A stretch of 22,224 nt of DNA from a virus, in IMG/VR virus record IMGVR_UViG_3300020467_000060, positions 1 through 22,224 of that record; one strand, 5' to 3'. How positions within the stretch are numbered: the stretch's first letter is position 1; each line of letters starts with the position of its first letter. The notes under the pieces were generated by a model. The model searched no databases. It saw only the letters and a list, made by a program, of their open reading frames with translations, and was not told the origin of the DNA. The translations under genes were made by a program, and so were the position numbers. Shown here one piece after another: positions 1 through 5,960 of this stretch.

Positions 1-48
1 GCGAATTATTAAGTTTTGATATATAATGGAAAAACAGAATACCACATA

Positions 49-216
49 ATGCTAAAAAATAATCCTGAGGAAAAACGCCCCATAGAAGTTGATACAGTAT
101 CTGGTGAGTATTATGTAAGATTACCTGAATGGGTCGTTAATGACCAAGGTTGGTTTGAAGATACAGAATTGAGGTTTAAAACAGATGGCGATGAACTCAT
201 TATCACAGAAGGTTAG
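49..216 (+). CDS. Small acidic protein, possibly AbrB-like
   Basis: This is a 55-residue protein read from the ATG at 49. The frame is open back to a stop at 10-12, with a TTG at 16 as an alternative start (66 residues). I prefer the ATG, although neither start has a convincing ribosome binding site. The body runs from a short polar N-terminus into YYVRLPEWVVNDQGWFEDTE and ends with a short strand (DELIITEG). The order strand, LPEWVV, GW-x-(E)GTEL-like turn, then a strand resembles the swapped-hairpin AbrB/SpoVT fold of small DNA-binding or antitoxin-like proteins. That similarity is pattern recognition only, and the basic residues expected of a DNA binder are few. The next gene starts inside its 3' end, so the two are probably translated together. 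The function is unknown. Confidence 0.55.
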   Translation: MLKNNPEEKRPIEVDTVSGEYYVRLPEWVVNDQGWFEDTELRFKTDGDELIITEG

Positions 217-379
217 TACATATCACATCTATCTAAGAGGAGAGTGTCTCTTCAAGGATCTTGATGAATATGAATTTAAGTTGATATGGGGAAGAATATA
301 TGAATCATACTTTAGAGATGAACTTACTTATGAAGAAATTCAACTTGATGATGGTATAACAGAAGATGCAAGTTATTGA
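185..379 (+). CDS. Small hypothetical phage protein
   Basis: This encodes a 64-residue acidic protein of unknown function. The start at 185 is supported by TTGAGG at 169-174, about 10 bases upstream; an in-frame ATG at 191 would sit too far from it. It overlaps the previous gene by 32 bases and the next by 14, which suggests translational coupling. The protein opens with a predicted strand (YHIYLRGECLFKDL), continues with an amphipathic helix (DEYEFKLIWGRIYESYF), and ends LTYEEIQLDDGITEDASY. I remember similar short proteins (YHIYL...CL...L...EEF) in cyanomyovirus genomes, but that recollection is not a search result. No catalytic motif, membrane segment or signal peptide is visible. Confidence 0.7.
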   Translation: MAMNSLSQKVSTYHIYLRGECLFKDLDEYEFKLIWGRIYESYFRDELTYEEIQLDDGITEDASY

Positions 380-860
380 TAATTTTTTAGATGAAGAATA
401 CTTTCAATATCTTTATGATAAAATAACTGATCAAAGGAATTTTGGATGGCAGTTTCAAAGAAAGGTTGCCACCCATGAAGAAGATGAGAATAGAAATCTA
501 AATCATTTTTACTGGGTACATAGTTTATATTATGATTACAAAGTAGAAAGTGAGCACTATGAAGACTTTCATCATTTGTTTAGGCAATTAAAGGTACAGT
601 TCTTACATAGGGCAAGATGTCTATTATTCGTGAATCAAGGAGTACAGCATATACATGATAGACATATTGATACACCATGTACTAGTAATACTGCGTTAAT
701 CTATATGAATACGAATGATGGGTTTACTGAATTTGAAGATGGTGAGAGGGTTGATAGTGTAAAAAATCGGTTGTTACTTTTTGATGGTTCAGTTCCTCAC
801 AGTAGCTCAACACCTACTAATACTAGAGAGAGAATGTTGATATCCGTAACCTATCTTTAA
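366..860 (+). CDS. 2-oxoglutarate/Fe(II)-dependent oxygenase family protein
   Basis: This is a 164-residue protein with the layout of a compact 2-oxoglutarate/Fe(II) dioxygenase. These enzymes use 2-oxoglutarate and oxygen to hydroxylate a substrate, often a protein side chain. The visible facial triad is H100-x-D102 (within RHIDTP) and a distal H145 (VPHSSSTPT). An arginine soon after (R154 or R156, in NTRERMLISVTYL) is placed to bind the 2-oxoglutarate carboxylate. The N-terminal MQVIDNFLDEEYFQYLYDKI is the usual opening helix of this family. The start at 366 overlaps the previous gene by 14 bases, with AGAAG immediately before it. The substrate cannot be told from the sequence. It is one of two such enzymes in the window, the other at 1976-2617, and they look only distantly related. 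Confidence 0.85.
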   Translation: MQVIDNFLDEEYFQYLYDKITDQRNFGWQFQRKVATHEEDENRNLNHFYWVHSLYYDYKVESEHYEDFHHLFRQLKVQFLHRARCLLFVNQGVQHIHDRHIDTPCTSNTALIYMNTNDGFTEFEDGERVDSVKNRLLLFDGSVPHSSSTPTNTRERMLISVTYL

Positions 861-861
861 G

Positions 862-890
862 TTGACATAGACTACATAATGGGATATAAT
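862..890 (+). promoter_or_regulatory. Consensus sigma-70-type promoter
   Basis: A perfect -35 box TTGACA (862-867) and a perfect -10 box TATAAT (885-890) are separated by exactly 17 bases, in the short gap between the first oxygenase gene and the glycosyltransferase-like gene. Transcription would start near 897, leaving a leader of about 17 bases before the ATG at 914. This is a host-polymerase promoter of the kind T4-like phages use for early genes, and it differs from the TATAAATA late boxes elsewhere in the window. Activity is inferred from the match alone. Confidence 0.85.
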
Positions 891-913
891 ATTGGTATAA
901 CATTACGTAGGTT

Positions 914-1669
914 ATGGCTAAAGGATTTACAGTTAAGGCGAAATCCCCTGTGGTAAAAAAAGAAGCAGAGTGGGATTACGAGAAAGCAAAAGAACTCATT
1001 AAAGGTAAAACAGTAGTATTCTGTTTACCTGGTCGTGGAGTTTCATATACATTTTTAAAAAGTTTTGTACAGTTATGCTTCGATCTTGTCCAGGCGGGTG
1101 CTTCGATACAGATCTCACAGGATTATTCCTCTATGGTGAACTTCGCTCGGTGCAAATGTCTCGGTGCGAATGTACTGAGAGGACCTGAGCAAAAACCTTG
1201 GGATGGCAAGTTACAATATGATTATCAATTATGGATTGATAGTGATATAGTATTCAACTCTGAGAAGTTTTGGCAAGTGCTATTAATGGATAAGGATCTT
1301 GCTGCTGGTTGGTATTGTACTGAAGATGGCAAAACCACCTCGGTAGCACACTGGTTAGAAGAAGATGATTTCCGCACCAATGGTGGGGTTATGAATCATG
1401 AAACCATCGAAAGCATCTCGAAAAGAAAGAAACCATTTACCGTGGATTATACTGGTTTTGGTTGGTTACTTATTAAGAATGGCGTATTTGAGCATGAAGG
1501 TATGCCTTATCCTTGGTTCGCTCCTAAGATGCAAGTCTTTGAAAGTGGCGAAGTACAAGATATGTGTGGTGAGGACGTTTCGTTCTGCCTAGATGCGAAG
1601 GAGGCAGGTTTTGAAATCTGGTGTGATCCTCGTGTTCGTGTAGGTCATGAGAAGACTAGGGTAATCTAA
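914..1669 (+). CDS. Glycosyltransferase-like protein (GT-A fold)
   Basis: This is a 251-residue protein that looks like a GT-A nucleotide-sugar transferase. After a lysine-rich start, strand KTVVFCLPGRGVS (32-44) opens the nucleotide-binding half. QLWIDSDIVF (105-114) carries the D109-x-D111 motif that in this fold holds the metal and sugar nucleotide. GEDVSFCLDAKEAGFEIWCD (219-238) matches the late acidic motif and following helix of such enzymes, with a candidate catalytic base at E220 or D221. TGFGWLLIKNGVF (180-192) is the usual acceptor-side strand. It would transfer a sugar to phage DNA, a virion protein or a host surface glycan; which one cannot be decided here. GTAGG lies only two bases before the ATG, a short spacing. 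A consensus promoter sits directly upstream, and the stop overlaps the next start (TAATG). Confidence 0.75.
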   Translation: MAKGFTVKAKSPVVKKEAEWDYEKAKELIKGKTVVFCLPGRGVSYTFLKSFVQLCFDLVQAGASIQISQDYSSMVNFARCKCLGANVLRGPEQKPWDGKLQYDYQLWIDSDIVFNSEKFWQVLLMDKDLAAGWYCTEDGKTTSVAHWLEEDDFRTNGGVMNHETIESISKRKKPFTVDYTGFGWLLIKNGVFEHEGMPYPWFAPKMQVFESGEVQDMCGEDVSFCLDAKEAGFEIWCDPRVRVGHEKTRVI

Positions 1670-1827
1670 TGACCAAATATAATATTCTAATTGATGGTAA
1701 AATTGCTTTTGAGGGATTAACCCAAGAGGAGTATTTTGATAAAACAGAGGATTTGGCACAGCAGTTCTATAATTGTGGTGTGCCCGATCCAACTTCTTTA
1801 AAAACTGAAATGATTGAGGATGACTAA
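1669..1827 (+). CDS. Small acidic hypothetical protein
   Basis: This is a 52-residue gene found by reading the gap after the glycosyltransferase-like gene. Its ATG overlaps that gene's stop (TAATG at 1667-1671), and its own TAA overlaps the next ATG at 1827. The protein begins MTKYNILIDGKIAFEGLTQE, followed by EEYFDKTEDLAQQFYNCGVP and an acidic tail ending MIEDD. The pattern is two short strands followed by a helix. I recall similar short ORFs in cyanomyoviruses near the baseplate genes. The precise overlaps with both neighbours argue that it is real. No function can be assigned. Confidence 0.75.
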   Translation: MTKYNILIDGKIAFEGLTQEEYFDKTEDLAQQFYNCGVPDPTSLKTEMIEDD

Positions 1828-1979
1828 TGGCAGTTAAAACAAAAATGGGTGGATTCGGTACTGGTGATTACATACAGGCAACCCCGAAGAAGACTCGACA
1901 AGGAACTGGAAAACATACGAAATACGCAGCATCGTCTCGTAACTCTGCTCGTAAAAAGTATAGAGGGCAAGGGAGATGA
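1827..1979 (+). CDS. Small highly basic protein
   Basis: This is a 50-residue, strongly basic and probably disordered protein with about 15 Lys/Arg and a single acidic residue. It begins MAVKTKMGGFGTGDYIQATP, continues with KKTRQGTGKHTKYAAS, and ends in the RNA/DNA-binding-like tail SARKKYRGQGR. The start overlaps the previous stop (TAATG), and the stop TGA (1977-1979) overlaps the ATG of the next gene (ATGA at 1976-1979). Composition suggests binding to nucleic acid or an acidic partner, or a small virion component; none of these is shown. I recall close analogues in cyanomyovirus genomes at a similar location. Its final codons form the left arm of a terminator-like hairpin. Confidence 0.75.
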   Translation: MAVKTKMGGFGTGDYIQATPKKTRQGTGKHTKYAASSRNSARKKYRGQGR

Positions 1980-1996
1980 ATGAATCTCCCTTTTTT
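1969..1996 (+). terminator. Intrinsic-terminator-like hairpin over a start codon
   Basis: AAGGGAGAT (1969-1977) can pair with ATCTCCCTT (1984-1992), giving a perfect 9-bp stem with a 6-base loop GAATGA. The stem runs into six T residues (1991-1996). This is the standard shape of a rho-independent terminator. It lies over the end of the basic-protein gene and the first seven codons of the downstream oxygenase gene, with the ATG at 1976-1978 inside the stem and loop. It could end the transcript from the promoter at 862-890, or act as an attenuator or translation block for the oxygenase. Confidence 0.7.
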
Positions 1997-2617
1997 GGTG
2001 TCCATCATGATAACTTCATATCTGAGTTTGAATCTAATCTTGATTGTGATCTTTTAGTTGATTATTATGAGCAATTAGTTGGTGCTGGAGCAGTAGGTCC
2101 TAGAAATAATCGAAATATTGTATCTGATGAGCAAGTTTCTCTGGAAAATATGCTATGTGTAGATGAACTTACTGTAAGTATAACAAGAGTTCTAACCGAT
2201 TGGCATTCCGTTGTATTGGCATGTGTTCGTGATTACTATAAAAAGTATGATATATTGAATACTCGTGCCTTTGAGTTTAAATACGCCAAGTTTCAGAAGA
2301 CTCGTCCTTCTCAAGGGTATCATATGTGGCATCATGATGCTGATCCAGAGGATCCTTATCGTAAATTAGTCACTTTATTGTACTTAAATGATAATTTTGA
2401 AGGTGGAGAAACTGAATTTTTGTATCAATCATGCCGTATTTCCCCTAAAAAAGGTAAATTCGTGATTTTTCCTGCTGGATGGACTCATACACATCGTGGA
2501 AACCCTCCATTAGGTGGAAATAAGTACATAATGACGGGTTGGGTCGAAGAATTTCCTACAAATAAGATCAAATTTCCCGATTTTGGGGAAGAAAGACCGC
2601 CTATTTTACAAAATTAA
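1976..2617 (+). CDS. Prolyl-4-hydroxylase-like 2OG/Fe(II) oxygenase
   Basis: This is a 213-residue protein of the prolyl-4-hydroxylase branch of the 2-oxoglutarate/Fe(II) dioxygenases. The iron triad is H119-x-D121 (YHMWHHDAD) and H173 (WTHTHRG). K183 lies exactly ten residues after the distal histidine (GNKYIMTGW), the position of the lysine that binds 2-oxoglutarate in prolyl-4-hydroxylases. The core strands LVTLLYLNDNFEGGETEF (131-148) and GKFVIFPAGW (160-169) are typical. The start at 1976 has AGAGGG (1962-1967) eight bases upstream, and no other start codon occurs in frame until codon 59. Its 5' end lies in a terminator-like hairpin. Marine T4-like phages often encode such enzymes near structural genes, and a virion protein target is plausible but unproven. 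Confidence 0.88.
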   Translation: MNESPFFGVHHDNFISEFESNLDCDLLVDYYEQLVGAGAVGPRNNRNIVSDEQVSLENMLCVDELTVSITRVLTDWHSVVLACVRDYYKKYDILNTRAFEFKYAKFQKTRPSQGYHMWHHDADPEDPYRKLVTLLYLNDNFEGGETEFLYQSCRISPKKGKFVIFPAGWTHTHRGNPPLGGNKYIMTGWVEEFPTNKIKFPDFGEERPPILQN

Positions 2618-2626
2618 AGAATTGAG

Positions 2627-2634
2627 TATAAATA
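2627..2634 (+). promoter_or_regulatory. T4-type late promoter box (gp25 unit)
   Basis: TATAAATA lies in the 44-base gap between the oxygenase gene and gp25. This is the -10-like late consensus recognised by the phage gp55 sigma factor in T4; cyanophage late promoters have been described as NATAAATA. Transcription would begin roughly 12 bases downstream, leaving a leader of about 10-25 bases before the gp25 GTG at 2662. It probably drives gp25, gp6 and the giant gene. Confidence 0.85.
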
Positions 2635-2661
2635 AAATGAAGTGATACTAAAATCCTTCAA

Positions 2662-3066
2662 GTGCTTACAGAACCACGCAAATCACGCTCGTTTAAAGAT
2701 ATAAGTTTGTCCTTCGTACCACATCCTGTTACGAAGGATTTGCCTGTCTTAACAAATGAACGTGCGATTATGCGATCTGTAAGGAATTTGGTGGAAACAA
2801 TACCTACAGAGAAGTTTTTTAACACTATTTTAGGTACTGATATACGTGACACACTGTTTGAAAACTATACAAACAGTACTGTAATGGTGATTAGGGATCA
2901 AATTAGAACAACTTTAAGAAATTTTGAACCAAGAGTAGAAAATGTTGAAATAGATGTTAATGGTCAACCCGACCTTAACGCATTTGAAGTGATTGTTTTT
3001 TATGATATTGTTGGTATCCCTTTACCACGTCAAGTATTCACCTTTCTTTTAGAACCAACTAGGTAA
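2662..3066 (+). CDS. 25: Baseplate wedge protein gp25
   Basis: This 134-residue protein is close in length to T4 gp25 (132). gp25 is part of the inner wedge core joined to gp6 and gp53, and is related to the TssE sheath-initiator component of type VI secretion. The hallmark EPR motif is present at E89-P90-R91 (RNFEPRVENVEI), after the long helix region RSVRNLVETIPTEKFFNTI (38-56). The chosen start is GTG at 2662: the frame has a stop at 2638-2640 and no ATG or TTG between. No clear Shine-Dalgarno is visible, so initiation is probably leader-dependent or weak. A late promoter box lies 28 bases upstream. gp6 begins three bases after the stop, matching their direct contact in the baseplate. Confidence 0.92.
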   Translation: MLTEPRKSRSFKDISLSFVPHPVTKDLPVLTNERAIMRSVRNLVETIPTEKFFNTILGTDIRDTLFENYTNSTVMVIRDQIRTTLRNFEPRVENVEIDVNGQPDLNAFEVIVFYDIVGIPLPRQVFTFLLEPTR

Positions 3067-3069
3067 GAT

Positions 3070-5007
3070 ATGCCATATACACAGTTTTCTGACCTTGATT
3101 TTGGTCAAATTAAAACACAAATACGAAATTATCTTCAATCAAACTCAAATTTTACTGATTTTGACTTTGAAGGATCAAATTTTTCAGTTTTAATCGATAC
3201 TTTAGCATATAATACGTATATTAACTCATTTAATGCTAATTTAGCGGTAAATGAGACCTTTTTAGACTCAGCAACTATAAGAGAAAACGTAGTTTCGCTG
3301 GCAAGAAACATAGGATATGTACCAAGATCAAAAACTTCATCAAAAGCAACTATATCGTTCCAAGTTGCAATTGATGATCCAACAGCATCTGTAACACATT
3401 TAAGTTTAAATAGGGGTTTAGTGTGTATTGGTACTGCTGCTGATACTTCATACAGGTTTTCAATCACAAGTCCTATAACTTCAAAGGTATATACTGATTC
3501 TAGAGGTCATAGGGTATCTGATTTTACTGACTTAGAAGTAACACAAGGAACATTTTTAACTAGTACTTTCCTTGCTCAAATACCTTCTGATCAAAAATTT
3601 ATCTTAGATAATTCAAGTATTGATACTTCAACCGTTAAAGTTACTGTAACAGGTAATGCTGTTGGTAGTATGGGTAGAGAATTTTCAAGAGTTGATAATA
3701 TTTTAAATTTAAATAAAGACTCAGAAATTTATTTAATACAAGAAATACAGGATGAAAAGGTTGAAATATTGTTTGGTGATGGTTTCTTTGGTAAACAATT
3801 AGAAAATAATGATCTTGTTTCAGTATCATATATTGTTAGTAATGGTCCAGGTAGTAATGGAGCAGAAGTATTTGATTTCCAAGGATCATTTACAAGACCA
3901 GATGGTGCTAGTATCAGACCTTCTAAGGTTGTAAACATAACAACCGTTGTACGTGCTTCAAATGGTTCTTTCAGCGAAGATATATCATCTATTAAGTATT
4001 TGGCTCCTAGACTGTATTCCGCACAGTACAGGGCGGTTACACCAAGGGATTATGAGGCAATAATTAAGACAATTTACCCTGCAACTGAATCAATCTCTGT
4101 TGTTGGTGGAGAAGAATTGTCACCACCAAGATTTGGTACGGTTCAGATCAGCATTAAACCAAAAAATGGTACTTATGTATCTGATTTTGATAAACAGCAA
4201 ATTAAAAATAAATTAAAGAGTTACGCTATTGCTGGTATTAATTCTGAAATTATTGATCTTAAAATGCTATATGTTGAGATTGAATCAACTGTTTATTATA
4301 ACACCTCAATTGTTAGTGATTCTAACACATTAAAACAGTTTATAGTCAATTCACTGGAAACTTATTCAGATACTGTAGATATTAATAAGTTTGGTGGTAG
4401 ATTTAAATATAGTAAAATTAATCAACTTATTGATAGAGTTGATGAAGGAATCACATCTAACATTACAAAAGTGAAGATTAGAAGAGATTTAAAGGCATTA
4501 ATTAATCAATTTGCCCAATATGAACTGTGTTTTGGTAATAGATTCCATATTAATCCAGAAGGATATAATGTTAAGAGTACTGGATTCTATATTTCTGGAT
4601 GGTCTAAAGTTGTTTATCTAACTGATATTCCAAATACCAATGATTCTGGTAAATTAGATGGTAGTGAAAAGGGTGTTATTTGTATCGTTTCTAAGGATAA
4701 TGATGATCAGATGAAGATTGTTGCCAAGGATGTTGGTATAGTTGATTATAAAAAAGGTGAAATTATACTTAATACTATAAACATAACATCTACAATTGCT
4801 GCGAATAATCTAATTGAGATTCAAGCGTTTCCTGACTCTAATGATGTGATTGGATTGAAGGATTTATACCTCAAATTTGATCCATCTAATAGTACGATAA
4901 ATATGGTTAAAGATGTAATTGCTTCGGGTGAAGATGTATCAGGCGTTGTATTCTCCAGAGATTATTACACTTCAAGTTATTCTAACGGAACACTAGAAAG
5001 AAAGTAG
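3070..5007 (+). CDS. 6: Baseplate wedge protein gp6 (baseplate J-like)
   Basis: This is a 645-residue protein, close to T4 gp6 (660). gp6 dimers form the continuous ring that links wedges and triggers sheath contraction. The signature N-terminal block is present: NFTDFDFEGSNFSVLIDTLA (27-46), then YNTYINSF and NETFLDSATIRENVVSLARN (61-80), then IGYVPRS. VEILFGDGFFGKQLENNDLV (231-250) is the standard baseplate-J strand and turn. YRAVTPRDYEAIIKTIYPAT (320-339) is another conserved block of the family. AGG (3061-3063) sits six bases before the ATG at 3070. It follows gp25 with a three-base gap, and the giant gp7-like gene begins one base after its stop. No truncation or frameshift is seen. Confidence 0.93.
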   Translation: MPYTQFSDLDFGQIKTQIRNYLQSNSNFTDFDFEGSNFSVLIDTLAYNTYINSFNANLAVNETFLDSATIRENVVSLARNIGYVPRSKTSSKATISFQVAIDDPTASVTHLSLNRGLVCIGTAADTSYRFSITSPITSKVYTDSRGHRVSDFTDLEVTQGTFLTSTFLAQIPSDQKFILDNSSIDTSTVKVTVTGNAVGSMGREFSRVDNILNLNKDSEIYLIQEIQDEKVEILFGDGFFGKQLENNDLVSVSYIVSNGPGSNGAEVFDFQGSFTRPDGASIRPSKVVNITTVVRASNGSFSEDISSIKYLAPRLYSAQYRAVTPRDYEAIIKTIYPATESISVVGGEELSPPRFGTVQISIKPKNGTYVSDFDKQQIKNKLKSYAIAGINSEIIDLKMLYVEIESTVYYNTSIVSDSNTLKQFIVNSLETYSDTVDINKFGGRFKYSKINQLIDRVDEGITSNITKVKIRRDLKALINQFAQYELCFGNRFHINPEGYNVKSTGFYISGWSKVVYLTDIPNTNDSGKLDGSEKGVICIVSKDNDDQMKIVAKDVGIVDYKKGEIILNTINITSTIAANNLIEIQAFPDSNDVIGLKDLYLKFDPSNSTINMVKDVIASGEDVSGVVFSRDYYTSSYSNGTLERK

Positions 5008-5008
5008 A

Positions 5009-5960
5009 ATGAGTATAGAATTTGATAAGAGAGTTCAAGTAAATAGGATTATTGAGAGTCAGCTACCCGAATTTGTGGTTGCTGATTTTCCATTAGCTAC
5101 AGAACTTTTAAAAACTTACTATATTTCCCAAGAAAATCAAGGTGCTAATGCAGATTTACTTGATAATATTGATCGGTATATTAAAGTTGACAATCTAGTT
5201 CCTGAAGTTATTACTGGAACTACTAATTTAACTGAAGAAGTACTCATAACTGATACTATAATTGAAGTTACTTCTACAAAAGGATTTCCTTCTTCATATG
5301 GTCTTTTGAAGATTGATGGAGAAATTATTACATATACTGGAAAAACAGATACTAGTTTTACTGGATGTATTCGTGGATTTAGTGGTGTAACTGGATATAG
5401 TGTTGGTATATCAACATCATTAGATCATGTTAACAACGAAAATCTAGTATTTGAGGATACTAATGCTTCTGGTCATGCCAATGAATCTATAGTTACTAAC
5501 CTTAGTGTCTTATTCTTACAAGAATTTTATAAGAAGATTAAAAAGACATTTTTACCTGGATTAGAAGATAATAAGTTTGCTGATGGTATTGATGTTGGTA
5601 ATTTTATAAAGAATGCTAGATCATTTTACCAATCAAAAGGTATTGCAGAATCAATTAGAATACTTTTTAAAGTATTATATGGTGTTGAAGCAGAAGTTAT
5701 AGATCTTGAAGAACGTTTAGTTAAACCATCAAGTGCTGAATATATTCGTAGAGAAGTTATTATTGCTGATGCTCTTAATGGTGAAGCTCAAAATCTAGTT
5801 GGACAAACAATATTTAAATCAACTGATTTAAGAACTAATGCTTCAGTATCAGAAGTTGAAGTTTTAACTAGAGATACTAAACTTTATTATAAATTATCTC
5901 TTTTTGTTGGTTTTAATGATAAAGATTTAATAGAAGGTACATTTACTATACCTGGTAAAA
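5009..5960 (+). other. gp7-homologous N-terminal domain of the giant protein
   Basis: Residues 1 to about 317 hold the only part of the giant protein that ties it to T4 gp7. An N-terminal helical segment (QLPEFVVADFPLATELLKTY, 18-37) and LFLQEFYKKIKKTFLP (168-183) lead into RSFYQSKGIAESIRILFKVL (204-223), YGVEAEV and LVGQTIF. T4 gp7 has the same order (RSYDFYSTKGIEASYKFLFK, then LVGQTIY). Between the two helical pieces, residues about 65-150 are an inserted unit, FPSSYGLLKIDGEIITYTGK followed by FTGCIRGFSG, a module I recall from other phage tail proteins. In T4 this domain is at the C-terminus; here it is at the N-terminus of the polypeptide. Confidence 0.8.

Noticed and set aside
22-27. TATAAT resembling a -10 box before the first gene
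   Set aside because: The matching -35 position falls outside the window, and TATAAT is common in such AT-rich sequence, so it cannot be judged.
1398-1592. Overlapping + strand frame inside the glycosyltransferase-like gene
   Set aside because: It lies wholly within a gene with clear GT-A motifs and has no good start signal, so chance is the simplest explanation.
3135-3467. 110-codon open frame on the minus strand inside gp6
   Set aside because: It is antisense to a confidently identified gp6 region with conserved family motifs, and its product has no recognisable feature.
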